From Dehalococcoidia bacterium (GTDB lineage Bacteria > Chloroflexota > Dehalococcoidia > GIF9 > AB-539-J10), in the NCBI GenBank assembly GCA_023229725.1, contig JALNYR010000003.1, positions 1 through 40,747 of the forward strand: DNA of 40,747 nucleotides, in the 5' to 3' direction. Both the position numbers and the translations under genes were made by a program. This document shows, piece by piece, positions 1-7,831 of the stretch (within the stretch, counting starts at the first letter, position 1; the number at the start of each line of letters is the position of its first letter). The notes under the pieces are model-generated. The model ran no database searches and was not told the origin of the DNA. It saw nothing but the letters and a program-made list of their open reading frames with translations.

Positions 1-57
1 GCCGGCTGCGTGCCGTTTCCCGTCAACCGTCTTCGCCTTGAGGAGTTCGATCTTCAT
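1..57 (-). CDS. 5' fragment (19 codons) of the 76-residue head-module protein, duplicate copy
   Basis: This is the duplicated start of the gene at 40442-40672, cut by the window edge. The ATG is at 57-55 behind a GGAGGAG ribosome binding site. It is not a second gene but the other side of the circular join. Confidence 0.85.
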   Translation of the reverse strand, partial: MKIELLKAKTVDGKRHAAG

Positions 58-78
58 GCTCCTCCTTCAACCGGGATA

Positions 79-104
79 CGGCCCCGCCCCGAGAGACGGG
101 GCCG
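79..104 (-). terminator. GC hairpin after fibre gene (left copy)
   Basis: An 8-bp perfect inverted repeat (CGGCCCCG / CGGGGCCG) with a 10-base loop lies just after the fibre gene stop and before the ribosome binding site of the next gene. There is no T tract after it on the minus strand, so it may stabilise or process mRNA rather than stop transcription. The same hairpin recurs at 40694-40719. Confidence 0.4.
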
Positions 105-113
105 CCCTGGTTC

Positions 114-1709
114 CTAGTCTCCTACCGTTCCCATGCGCCAGTACACGTTCACGAGCGCCGAGCCGGTCGTTGCGTCAGAGTTCTGATCCACGTACAGACA
201 GGTGATCGTGCGATCCGCGCCACCAACACTGCCCAGCGCGGAGAACACAACGCCCGACGTGATGTAGCCCGCAGTCGAAAGGTCAAGGTCGTTCGCGTAC
301 CCGTCCGCCGCCCCGCCACTGATCCCGATGTCGAGCGTGTCCGTGCCGCCGCCGTTGAACAGCGTCGTCACAACGACCTCGAGATCCATCACGTAGGCGT
401 TCGCCGGAACGATTCCAACGGTCTGAGATGCCGTCTGCCCGTAGTCCAGCTTGAACGTCGTGCAGAACACCATGCCCTCGTTCGTCGCCGTACCCGCCGC
501 TGTCGCTACCGTTGCGAGATCCGCGCTGTACGCCAGCACGTCACTGCCCACAGCAACTCCAAGCAGAGTCCGCATCGTAGAGTAGTCAGCCGCTGCGGAG
601 AATGACTGGACGTTGACGCTTGGTGAGATCCCTGCCCACGTCGTGAGGTTGGCATCGTAGGCTTGTACGTCCGCCCCGATCTCGAGGTTGACCGTCGCCT
701 TGAACGTGGCCTCGTTCGCGTCGTCCAAGATCGACTGCGCGAACACCGTGCAGGAAGCCATAGCGATGGTGCCTGCCCCAGTGCCGAGAATGATCTGGTC
801 GTCAGCGAATGTCAGTCCCGCTAGAGCAGCAAGCTCAGCGTCGTACGCTTGGACATCGACGCCGATCGCATAGCCAGTGATGGACCCCGCCGTGAGAGAC
901 CCGTCGATCTGTAGGTTTCCGCTCTCATCGAACGAAGCGACTTCAGTATTCAGGCCGTCCTCGTACAAGGACATCTTGTAGTCAGCAGCGCCCGTGACCT
1001 CAACACGCCAGCCCATGTCGATCTCTTCCGTCGTGTCGTGGTCGTACCCGACGAGGTCAATCCACGGGGAGTTGCGGTCCGCTGCCGCCGTCACCTGCGA
1101 CAGGACGAAGTTCCCGTTGCTGATCTTGAATGCCTCGTCACCCGCGGCCACTGTCAGGTCAAGGAACTCGGTGTCACCCCAGACGAGCGTCTTGCCCGCA
1201 GTGTCCGAGTAGAACGTCGTATCGAACGAGACTCCGCTCGTGCCGACGGTGACCGCTCCGGCCTCCATCTGGACCGCGCCACTCAGCTTGACGTTCGTCT
1301 CCTGAATCAGGAGCTCGGTGGCAGATCCCGTGTTGTCCAGCGTCGCGCCGTTGTCGAGAACGACCGTCGAACCGTCAATCAGGAAGCTCCCGAAGGTGAA
1401 CGTCGTTGCGCCCGCGGTTGTCCACGACAGGTTCTTCGTTGACCCCGTGTGCGTGATTGCGACGTTTCCCGTGGTGTCCGACACCGCGACGTTCATCCGT
1501 GCGCCTGCGTCATACCCGAGATAGATCGTCGGCGTGTAGACCGCAAAGGACGTTGACGGGGAGAACTCGATCGTCGTGCCTGTGAAGCCGATCGTCCCTG
1601 TGAACGTCGCCGTGCCGCCTACGTTGATCGAATCGAAGATGTCCGTCCGCGCCGCGCCGATGAACCCGACGAGGGAGACAATCACCAACGCCATTAGTGC
1701 TCTCTTCAT
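114..1709 (-). CDS. fibre/decoration protein with N-terminal signal-like segment (531 aa)
   Basis: The start is the ATG at 1709, seven bases after an AAGGAGG site, which gives an N-terminus with two basic residues and a strongly hydrophobic stretch (residues 4-21, LMALVIVSLVGFIGAA) like a signal peptide or membrane anchor. The body is rich in Thr, Gly, Ser and Ala with beta-strand patterns. It carries three copies of a motif of the type GxDVQAYDAxLAALAG (around residues 286-300, 351-365 and 393-407), a sequence common in phage fibres. The last ~115 residues resemble the neighbouring 137-aa protein. It follows the capsid gene and, across the join, precedes the head-tail connector, so a head fibre is plausible; a tail fibre is the alternative. 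Function is inferred from composition and context only. Confidence 0.7.
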   Translation of the reverse strand: MKRALMALVIVSLVGFIGAARTDIFDSINVGGTATFTGTIGFTGTTIEFSPSTSFAVYTPTIYLGYDAGARMNVAVSDTTGNVAITHTGSTKNLSWTTAGATTFTFGSFLIDGSTVVLDNGATLDNTGSATELLIQETNVKLSGAVQMEAGAVTVGTSGVSFDTTFYSDTAGKTLVWGDTEFLDLTVAAGDEAFKISNGNFVLSQVTAAADRNSPWIDLVGYDHDTTEEIDMGWRVEVTGAADYKMSLYEDGLNTEVASFDESGNLQIDGSLTAGSITGYAIGVDVQAYDAELAALAGLTFADDQIILGTGAGTIAMASCTVFAQSILDDANEATFKATVNLEIGADVQAYDANLTTWAGISPSVNVQSFSAAADYSTMRTLLGVAVGSDVLAYSADLATVATAAGTATNEGMVFCTTFKLDYGQTASQTVGIVPANAYVMDLEVVVTTLFNGGGTDTLDIGISGGAADGYANDLDLSTAGYITSGVVFSALGSVGGADRTITCLYVDQNSDATTGSALVNVYWRMGTVGD

Positions 1710-1719
1710 CGCTCCCTCC

Positions 1720-2133
1720 TTACGGGTGCTCAAACGTCACGTACGCCACGGCCTTGCCCGTCGTCGGCGCGGTTCCCGTGTAGGCGTACCGCGCGTAGAC
1801 GATGGTGTCTTCCGTCGGCTGGTAGTCGAGAAGGTTGCCAATCGTCTCGCTATCCGCCACGTCTGGATTTCCCGCCGCCAACAAGTAGTCCGTGTCCGAA
1901 GCAATGCCCACCGTGAGGGTATTCGTCGTGCCGGCATTGAAGGCCGTCAAGATGTTGACCTTTGCCTCGACGAAGCGTCCCCCTGCCGGAATGGTCCCCA
2001 GGGCGACCGAAGCCACCCCGGAGACCGCATCCGAGAAGAGAACCTCACCGGAGAGCACGCCCTGCGTAGCTTTCGCGTAGGTGGTATTGCGCCCACCATC
2101 GCGCAAGTCTCTTGATCGCAGTCGATCGCTCAT
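1720..2133 (-). CDS. small beta-rich structural protein, paralogue of the fibre C-terminus (137 aa)
   Basis: The ATG follows a GGGGGTGACGG site. The sequence shares a recognisable core with the C-terminal domain of the next gene: AFNAGTTNTLTVGI here versus LFNGGGTDTLDIGI there, each preceded by a TIPAGG / IVPANA strand. It lies in the head module after the capsid gene, with its stop 11 bases before the next start. A head-decoration or fibre-cap protein is the likely role. No enzyme motif is seen. Confidence 0.65.
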   Translation of the reverse strand: MSDRLRSRDLRDGGRNTTYAKATQGVLSGEVLFSDAVSGVASVALGTIPAGGRFVEAKVNILTAFNAGTTNTLTVGIASDTDYLLAAGNPDVADSETIGNLLDYQPTEDTIVYARYAYTGTAPTTGKAVAYVTFEHP

Positions 2134-2143
2134 CCGTCACCCC

Positions 2144-2905
2144 CTATTCCGAATCGTCGTACGCCGCCACCGACTGCCCAACAACCGAGTACCGCGGCAG
2201 CGACCGAAGCAACGAGCACGCAAGCTCGACGTTCGTGTCAACGCTCGAGACCCGCGCGCCCGCGTGCGTGAATCCGCTCGTCAACTCGTCGGCCAGCACG
2301 GCGAAGTACGCCTGCTGCTCGAGATCGACGACCACGAGACGGGCAACCGCCGCCGCGAGTTCCGTGATGTCGAACACACCATCGCCCGGCACCGTGATCG
2401 ACAGCGTCACGACAGCATCAACCGCCGCTGCGGTCATGCCGGAGACGCCGTAGGTCGCGTGGTTGATGCACGCCGCAAGCGACGTTGCGCACGCTGCATC
2501 GGTCGATGCCTGGTTGAACTGGCGATTCGTCAGCGACTCAGCAGCCGCCGCGGTGAACGTGAGCGCCGTCTGTGCGACAAGCTCACCGTGCTCGAGCTTG
2601 TACATCGTGATGATGACCGTGTCGCTCACGCTGACCGACGCGCAGGTGATCTGGCACTTGTTGATCTTCGTGCCCTGCGAGAGGGTGACGTTGGCCCCAA
2701 GCTGCGCGGCCCCAGTTCCGTCCTTGTCCGTCGCCTCGTACACCGCGAAGATGAGGGACTGTCCGTCCGTCATTCCCGACGCCATGAGGTGATAGACCCC
2801 CTGGCGATACTTGTCATACGGGAAGTAGACGCCCGTCTGGCTCGTCGCGTTCGTCATCGGGTAGAGCCCGGTATCGAGCTTCACCCCTTCGTGCAGTTTC
2901 TGCAT
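2144..2905 (-). CDS. structural protein downstream of capsid, possible decoration protein (253 aa)
   Basis: The ATG follows an AAGGAG site in the short spacer after the major capsid gene. The N-terminus (MQKLHEGVKLDTGLYPMT) and the Thr/Ala-rich beta-like body suggest a virion protein. I do not recognise the family. The position directly after the capsid protein and before two fibre-like proteins favours head decoration or a head spike. Confidence 0.55.
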   Translation of the reverse strand: MQKLHEGVKLDTGLYPMTNATSQTGVYFPYDKYRQGVYHLMASGMTDGQSLIFAVYEATDKDGTGAAQLGANVTLSQGTKINKCQITCASVSVSDTVIITMYKLEHGELVAQTALTFTAAAAESLTNRQFNQASTDAACATSLAACINHATYGVSGMTAAAVDAVVTLSITVPGDGVFDITELAAAVARLVVVDLEQQAYFAVLADELTSGFTHAGARVSSVDTNVELACSLLRSLPRYSVVGQSVAAYDDSE

Positions 2906-2918
2906 CGCGTTCTCCTTT

Positions 2919-2933
2919 GCGGACTGAGTCCGC
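2919..2933 (-). promoter_or_regulatory. short perfect hairpin between capsid and next gene
   Basis: GCGGACTGAGTCCGC is a 7-bp inverted repeat around one central base, 14 bases after the capsid stop and just before the next ribosome binding site. There is no T run, so mRNA stabilisation or partial attenuation downstream of a highly expressed gene is more likely than full termination. Confidence 0.4.
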
Positions 2934-2946
2934 TATTCAGACTTCG

Positions 2947-4287
2947 CTACGCATTCAGGACAATGAACGGCGAGACTTCGGTCGTGCCATCCTGAAGCTT
3001 CAACGTGCTCTGGAGCCACGGCTGCCCGTCGATCGAGAAGACGCCCTTGATCGAGCGCATGTTCGTCGAGAAGTTCGTACCCGACAGGCCCATGTCATCC
3101 GTGATCTTGAGCGGCGCGCCGTTGCGGAGCAGGTAGTACGAGAGGTCCACCAGCGCGAAGTCGCCGACCGATCCGAGCGCGGCCATGAACTCCGAGTAGA
3201 TGACGGGGAGGCCAAGCAGCGACTGCGGCTCGCCCTCGCGTCCGTTCATCTGCCACACGAGCTGGCCGGCACCGTCCGTCATGGACATCAGTTGCGCCTT
3301 GCAGAGCGGGTGAGCAACCCAGACGTAGTTGCCGCCGCTCGGGAGGATCCGCGTCATCATGTTGACGCAGTCCATGTAGTTGATCTCGCTCGTGGTCGCG
3401 CGCGTCACAAGGTAGCGCGCGGCGCAGGTGCGCCAGCCAAGCGGAGTCGTCACGCCGCCGCCCGAGACGATCGTGTTCTCGACGTAGGACGTCACCGAAT
3501 CGCGGAGCAGCCCCGTCACGAACGCGCCAAGCGCCGGAGCGTTGCGGAGCAGCTTCTCGGTGATCGACGGCAGGATGGCCCCGAACTCCAGCGCCTTCAG
3601 CGTGATCTGCTTGAACTTGATCCCGGCGTTGGTCGTGACCGTGCCGCCCTCGGACATCGGGTAGACGGTGACGCCGGAGTACAGGCCCTTCGTTCCCGTC
3701 TGATCGAGTGCGGGAATGGAGATCTCGGCGTCCGGGGCATCGCCCGCAGGAATCTGCCGGCAGCGCGTCTGCAACAGCGTGAGCGGGTAGGCGATCTTGA
3801 AGATCTCGCCAGCCCACTGTTGCGGCGCTACAAGGAATCCTCCAGCAGCACCGGTCGCCATGTTCAGCGTGCGCGCTGCGCCCTCCTGAAGCTTGACGAG
3901 GCGTGCATCGACCGGCTTCCCACGATCTCTGGTCGCGTCCGAGACAGCCGCAACAAACTCGCCGAAACCGCGCGTTCCCTCGCTGAATCCGCAGAGGTCT
4001 TCCTTCGTGGCCGTCGCAGGCACCGACGGGGCAGCCGTCTTGCGCAGTTCATCAAGTAGCTTCGCCTCGAGCGCGCGGACCTTGGCCTCCGTCTCTTCCT
4101 TCAGGCCGGTGAGGTCCTTGCCGAACTGCTCCGTCATCCGCTGCTTGTAGCCCTCGACGTTGTCTGCCAGCGCCTTGACCTGCACGCCAAGGCCCTCCAG
4201 AGCCCGCGTCCCTTCGTCCGCTACCGGGGCGGGAGCCCCACCCTCCGCGCCATCCGGCGCGCGATAGAATCCCAGCTTTTCCTGCAT
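2947..4287 (-). CDS. HK97-fold major capsid protein with N-terminal scaffold domain (446 aa)
   Basis: Residues ~1-115 are charged and helical, like the delta/scaffolding domain. A short linker (LNMATGAAGG) then marks the usual cleavage zone before the mature capsid domain, which opens FLVAPQQWAGEIFK. The C-terminal half has the LLGLPVIYSEFM pattern typical of HK97-type capsids. It follows the prohead protease. Two ATGs are possible: 4293 overlaps the protease stop as ATGA, while 4287 sits seven bases from AAAGGAG and is preferred. The product builds the icosahedral shell. Confidence 0.93.
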   Translation of the reverse strand: MQEKLGFYRAPDGAEGGAPAPVADEGTRALEGLGVQVKALADNVEGYKQRMTEQFGKDLTGLKEETEAKVRALEAKLLDELRKTAAPSVPATATKEDLCGFSEGTRGFGEFVAAVSDATRDRGKPVDARLVKLQEGAARTLNMATGAAGGFLVAPQQWAGEIFKIAYPLTLLQTRCRQIPAGDAPDAEISIPALDQTGTKGLYSGVTVYPMSEGGTVTTNAGIKFKQITLKALEFGAILPSITEKLLRNAPALGAFVTGLLRDSVTSYVENTIVSGGGVTTPLGWRTCAARYLVTRATTSEINYMDCVNMMTRILPSGGNYVWVAHPLCKAQLMSMTDGAGQLVWQMNGREGEPQSLLGLPVIYSEFMAALGSVGDFALVDLSYYLLRNGAPLKITDDMGLSGTNFSTNMRSIKGVFSIDGQPWLQSTLKLQDGTTEVSPFIVLNA

Positions 4288-4289
4288 GG

Positions 4290-4967
4290 TCATGCTCCTT
4301 TCGTCAGCGCCCGATCCAGGCGCTCGAGTTCCGTTGCGAGCGTTCGCAGGTGGTCTCCCGACGTGCGGGCGCGCGGCTTGTTGCCAAGTGCACGCTCAAG
4401 GCGCTCAATCCCGTCCGTAAGCTCGCGCGGAAGAGTGACGATGCGGCTCTCGCGCGTAGCTCTCGCCTTCACTTCATCCAACTGTTCCTGCATCTCTGTT
4501 CGTACCGAATCAATCGACGCTTCCGGGTTCGAGGCGAAGTTCATCGTCACCGGAGAGATCTCGATGAGACGGACCTCCGTGAAGTGAACCACCTTGCGCC
4601 CGTCTGTTTCGACGATCTTCTGTCTCACGGGCTGGAATCGGTGGCTCATCTGCGTGATGTACTGCTTCTTCATCCCGCTGTGAACTTCACGCCCACGCTG
4701 AACGTCAAGGTCGAGATCTCCCGCCTCGACGAACGGTCCGCGCTCTTGCTCTTGCAGACGCGCCAGGCCGATCGGTTCCTCCGGTCGGTGCATCCACACG
4801 ATTGGGAAGCCCTTCTTGACGTGATCCTTGAGCGTTTTCCTGAAGGAACCGGCGTCGAATACAGACTCGTACGTATCCTCGACGCCATAGACCGACGGGA
4901 ACCCGGTAAACCTGCCGGGCACGTCGTCCTCTGCGATGTCAAACGCCCGTACGTACGTATCGTTCAT
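4290..4967 (-). CDS. HK97-family prohead maturation protease (225 aa)
   Basis: The start is the ATG at 4967, overlapping the portal stop (ATGA) behind a GGAG site. The family pattern is visible: a GRFTGFPSVYGVEDTYESVFDAGSF opening strand region, VWMHRPEEPIG with the likely catalytic His, and MSHRFQP with the likely catalytic Ser. The C-terminal third is charged and helical. Proteases of this family cleave the scaffold part of the capsid protein during maturation. Position between portal and capsid is canonical. Confidence 0.93.
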   Translation of the reverse strand: MNDTYVRAFDIAEDDVPGRFTGFPSVYGVEDTYESVFDAGSFRKTLKDHVKKGFPIVWMHRPEEPIGLARLQEQERGPFVEAGDLDLDVQRGREVHSGMKKQYITQMSHRFQPVRQKIVETDGRKVVHFTEVRLIEISPVTMNFASNPEASIDSVRTEMQEQLDEVKARATRESRIVTLPRELTDGIERLERALGNKPRARTSGDHLRTLATELERLDRALTKGA

Positions 4968-7018
4968 GGTTTCTCCGTGTGGTAGATCTCGTTGCATCGG
5001 CAGTTGATGATCTCCCCGGCGTCCCCATCTGGATCGCCTGGGGCCATCAGCCCGTTCGAGTACGGCTCATCCATCGGTCTGACCTCGCCGTTCATCGCCG
5101 CGTGGCTGTCGCGCGTGCGTGCGTCAAGCGACGAGACCCACTCCTTGAAGAGCAGGACTCCGCTCTGCGCCGCTGCCTCGTGCTGCGCGAATCCGGCGAG
5201 CGAGTGAACCTCAGTCCGCGCGATCGTGAACGCCCGCGAGGTATCGAACGCTACACCGCTCTCTCCGTACCACTCGCGATACTTACCTTTGAGGGAGCGT
5301 GCGATGTCATCTGTCGGGACGTTCTCTTGCAGCCCCGCGGCGACGATCTTCCGCACCTCGCGCTTCGTCGAATCGAATACCGCCGTAATCTGCTCGGCGA
5401 CGTACTTCGACAGGAAGCGCAGGATGTTCGGCGCGCCGACGTTGAAGCGGACACTGCGCTCTGGAATCGGCTTGTCTACTGCATCCCCGAAGTGCTCAAT
5501 CACGCTCAGGGAGACGGCCTTGATCGCGCGCTCGTACGCCACGCGCCCCTCGTCGATCTCGCTGTCCAGGTCAAGCTTCCCCTTCGTGAACGCGGCAAGG
5601 ACTCGCTTCTCTTCGTCTTGGAACAGCTCGCGGACACGCGCGGCGATGGCTCGCTCAAACGCCTTCTTCTCTCCATCCTTCGCGCGCCAGAATGCACCGA
5701 TGGCGTTCTTGTCCGAGAGGTTCACCATGCGCGAGCGGCCACCGATGCTGACGCTTTCCCCGTCCGTGTCGAACACCGAATCAGACCCAAGAGGAATCAT
5801 GGTGGCCTGGATGTACGCCTGCTCGCTGACATCCTCCGCTGAGAAGCCAAGGCCAAGGCGCTCGTTGATCGCACGCGGCGAGATATGCAGATTCGTTGCG
5901 AAGATCCGCGCCGTCTCCGCGGCAGACTTGATCGCTTCCACTACAGCCGGCGTGCGCGAGAGGTCAAAGTCGAGATAGCTGCCGTCGGACAGGCCAAGCC
6001 GCGGCACGAATTGCATATTCCAGGTATCGCGCGTGTCTCGCAATCGCGGAATGGTGACCGTGTTCCACAGGAAGACCTCAGCCGCACGCTTGTTCTCGTA
6101 CGTCGTATCCTTCAGCCCAATCAAGCACGGGTCTACCTCGCACGCGGCGCAGATCGCATCGTTCGACAGGCCGAGCGACTGAATGAAGTCCACCTCTGCT
6201 GGCGTCAGCATGAACGGCTGGAACTTGAGAGTCGAACGCGCAATGAGGAGCTTGCCGACGTTCTCCGCGCCCGCCTTGTTCGCGGCGATGTCCGCCTTGA
6301 GGGCATCGTACACGTCCTTGCCCATGTCGCCAGAGAGGAGCCCGGACGGGCGCACGACCTGTTGCATGGACTTTGCCTGCGCGGTCTGCACGGCGTTGCC
6401 GGTATCGACCGCTTTCCCCGCGGCGCGAATCGTCCCGAGCCCGTAGACCTCCGAGCCGATGTCTACCTGCTGGATGTGGACTACCTCATCCTGCGCGTAC
6501 ACAGTCTCCTGCCCGCCGACGAGGTACGTGTACGACCGTCCGAGGAGAGACGTAGCTTGAATCAGGATGTTCTCTACGCGCAACGGCCATACAGCATCGC
6601 CGCCTGCATTCGAGTGGTAGAGCACGTAATCGCCCGCGGTGTCTGCGTAGAGCGAGTCGAGATAGAGGATCTTCGTCCATGTCTGGTAGGGATTCGGGGA
6701 GTGAAGGAACTTCACGAGTCGGTGGTTCGGATCCGTGACGGTCTCGACATCACCGCCGTGGCCCGGCCTACGCACGACCCACGGCACGCTCGAGAACATG
6801 CGAGCCTTGAGGGTGAACGCGCGCCACACTACCCAGTGCGAACGCAGCCCCTCGTTGATGGCGGTTTGCACGCTCCAGTCACGCCAGGGCTGCGAGGACT
6901 GCATCCAGTCCGGAATGACCGTCGCCTTCTCGGCTGGCCGGCGAAGCGTAGATGCGACGGCACGAGCAAAGCCGTCTTCCAACGCCGTTGCGATGAACCC
7001 CCTCATCGTTGAGGCCAC
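4964..7018 (-). CDS. portal protein fused to a MuF-type head morphogenesis domain (684 aa)
   Basis: Residues ~30-430 match an HK97-type portal (HRLVKFLHSPNPYQTWTK; GLGTIRAAGKAVDTGNA; VRPSGLLSG). After a helical linker, the C-terminal ~100 residues carry the MuF/SPP1 gp7 signature: DARTRDSHAAMNGEV followed by GDPDGDAGEIINCRC. Portal and MuF are separate neighbouring genes in many phages; here they are one polypeptide. No good ribosome binding site is seen for the GTG at 7018 or the ATG at 7006, so the start is uncertain. The portal forms the dodecameric DNA gate of the head; MuF domains enter the capsid. Confidence 0.92.
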   Translation of the reverse strand: MASTMRGFIATALEDGFARAVASTLRRPAEKATVIPDWMQSSQPWRDWSVQTAINEGLRSHWVVWRAFTLKARMFSSVPWVVRRPGHGGDVETVTDPNHRLVKFLHSPNPYQTWTKILYLDSLYADTAGDYVLYHSNAGGDAVWPLRVENILIQATSLLGRSYTYLVGGQETVYAQDEVVHIQQVDIGSEVYGLGTIRAAGKAVDTGNAVQTAQAKSMQQVVRPSGLLSGDMGKDVYDALKADIAANKAGAENVGKLLIARSTLKFQPFMLTPAEVDFIQSLGLSNDAICAACEVDPCLIGLKDTTYENKRAAEVFLWNTVTIPRLRDTRDTWNMQFVPRLGLSDGSYLDFDLSRTPAVVEAIKSAAETARIFATNLHISPRAINERLGLGFSAEDVSEQAYIQATMIPLGSDSVFDTDGESVSIGGRSRMVNLSDKNAIGAFWRAKDGEKKAFERAIAARVRELFQDEEKRVLAAFTKGKLDLDSEIDEGRVAYERAIKAVSLSVIEHFGDAVDKPIPERSVRFNVGAPNILRFLSKYVAEQITAVFDSTKREVRKIVAAGLQENVPTDDIARSLKGKYREWYGESGVAFDTSRAFTIARTEVHSLAGFAQHEAAAQSGVLLFKEWVSSLDARTRDSHAAMNGEVRPMDEPYSNGLMAPGDPDGDAGEIINCRCNEIYHTEKP

Positions 7019-7049
7019 GAGGGGAAACTACAAGAGAACGGGGTGAAAA

Positions 7050-7440
7050 GCTAGAGCGGCCCTTTCGAGCCGCCCTGCTTGCTGTTGTGCCCAGGCGTCA
7101 GTCTGGGGCTGTCACTGTTTACGGAGATCCCGGGACCGCGGGAGTGGGCTCATAACCCGCGCCCCGGGCCTGTCTTTCGGGGTCTGCCACACACAGGAAG
7201 TCACGGATACAGCGCCGGGAATGCTCTCGACCGAGCTTCAACCCCCCACTGGGGATGCCTGATCCATAGATCCGGCCACGCCTATGGCGTTTTCCAGCCT
7301 CTCGTTCGCGCTTTCCTGGGTTAGTCCGTGTTTGCTTCGGCATGTTACTTCGTTCCCTTACTCAACAGGTCTCCAATTCCAAGGTGGGGCCGCTGTCTCT
7401 AGGTCGGTACATTGCGTCCACTTCACGACCCCACCCCCAA
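7050..7440 (-). ncRNA. candidate structured RNA / non-coding spacer of about 390 bases
   Basis: Between the gene ending at 7443 and the portal gene I see no convincing coding sequence. The minus strand instead holds many inverted repeats. These are an 11-bp helix (7425-7435 with 7383-7393, two G-T pairs, 31-base loop), hairpins at 7278-7290, 7244-7254, 7223-7236, 7162-7182, 7137-7161 and 7090-7107, and the terminator at 7053-7076. A 74-codon frame (7343-7119) has codon use unlike the neighbours and is probably chance. The unit looks like a long folded RNA with its own terminator. No known RNA family was recognised, and the strand is inferred from the terminator only. Confidence 0.4.
7053..7076 (-). 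terminator. strong intrinsic terminator before portal gene
   Basis: On the minus strand a 10-bp stem (two G-T pairs) is closed by a GAAA tetraloop and followed by AGCTTTTC. It stands 35 bases before the portal start. It could end the transcript that carries the structured region upstream, leaving portal expression to read-through or to an unseen promoter. Confidence 0.65.
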
Positions 7441-7442
7441 CT

Positions 7443-7661
7443 CTAGCGCGAATGGCGCGCCCGCACGAAGTCCGTCTCGATGGCTTGCTCGATCACCGGG
7501 CGGATCTTGCCCTTCGGATGGACGTGCGCGCACGCCGAATAGCAGATCTCGTACGACTCGCGCAGGGACTTGCCGGGGTAGGCGCGCGACTTCTCGCCGT
7601 GGCTGTCCATCCGTGCGAGGTGCGCGGCCTCAAGGATCTTGCGAGCGTCACGTCCGGTCAT
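7443..7661 (-). CDS. small hypothetical protein (72 aa)
   Basis: The ATG at 7661 overlaps the previous stop as ATGA, which fixes the start (MTGRDARKILEAAHLARMD). The protein is soluble and helical, with two Cys and several His, and has no recognised domain. It is the last gene of the short run driven by the promoter at 8398-8425. Confidence 0.6.
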   Translation of the reverse strand: MTGRDARKILEAAHLARMDSHGEKSRAYPGKSLRESYEICYSACAHVHPKGKIRPVIEQAIETDFVRARHSR

Positions 7662-7831
7662 TTCCACACCCCGCTGTACAGGACGGGAAATCCCAGCAGC
7701 CTTCCCATGAAGGCGTAGCAGTGCGTCTTGCCTGTACTCATGTTGAAACGCGCCTTGTAGTCGAGGGGATACCCGCCACAGAGCATCCCGATGTCGATGA
7801 AGTAGACCTCAAAGTCACTTCCGCGCTTCAT
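7658..7831 (-). CDS. small hypothetical protein (57 aa)
   Basis: The frame begins MKRGSDFEVYFIDIGMLCGGYP and ends GVWK. Both ends are fixed by ATGA overlaps with its neighbours, and codon use matches the genome. Family and function are unknown. Confidence 0.65.
   Translation of the reverse strand: MKRGSDFEVYFIDIGMLCGGYPLDYKARFNMSTGKTHCYAFMGRLLGFPVLYSGVWK

Larger units (their letters stand above)
1..126. repeat. terminal direct repeat, left copy
   Basis: Bases 1-126 match 40616-40741 exactly. The copies diverge at 127 versus 40742. The repeat holds the last codons of the fibre gene (stop at 114-116), a hairpin and the first 19 codons of the gene at 40442-40672. This is what a circular or circularly permuted genome gives when linearised by an assembler. 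A biological direct terminal repeat is possible but less likely, because the repeat cuts through two genes. Confidence 0.9.

Noticed and set aside
1..126. True direct terminal repeats of a linear virion genome
   Set aside because: The repeat ends in the middle of two genes and the length fits assembler overlap; a circular map explains it better, though read-depth data could change this.
5885..7012. 375-codon plus-strand frame opposite the portal gene, and other long plus-strand frames (for example 2917-4059)
   Set aside because: They mirror real minus-strand genes in GC-rich DNA, are Arg/Val/His-rich and show no domain pattern.
7137..7182. tRNA-like anticodon arm (GTGGG-CTCATAA-CCCGC on the plus strand) suggesting tRNA-Met
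   Set aside because: No D arm, no TTCRA loop and no acceptor stem can be placed around it.
7223..7262. tRNA-like D arm (GCTC-GGTCGA-GAGC on the minus strand)
   Set aside because: No anticodon or T arm follows at the right spacing; kept only as one hairpin of the candidate RNA.
7119..7343. 74-codon minus-strand frame, very basic at its start
   Set aside because: Weak ribosome binding site, codon use unlike neighbours, and the DNA is full of inverted repeats.
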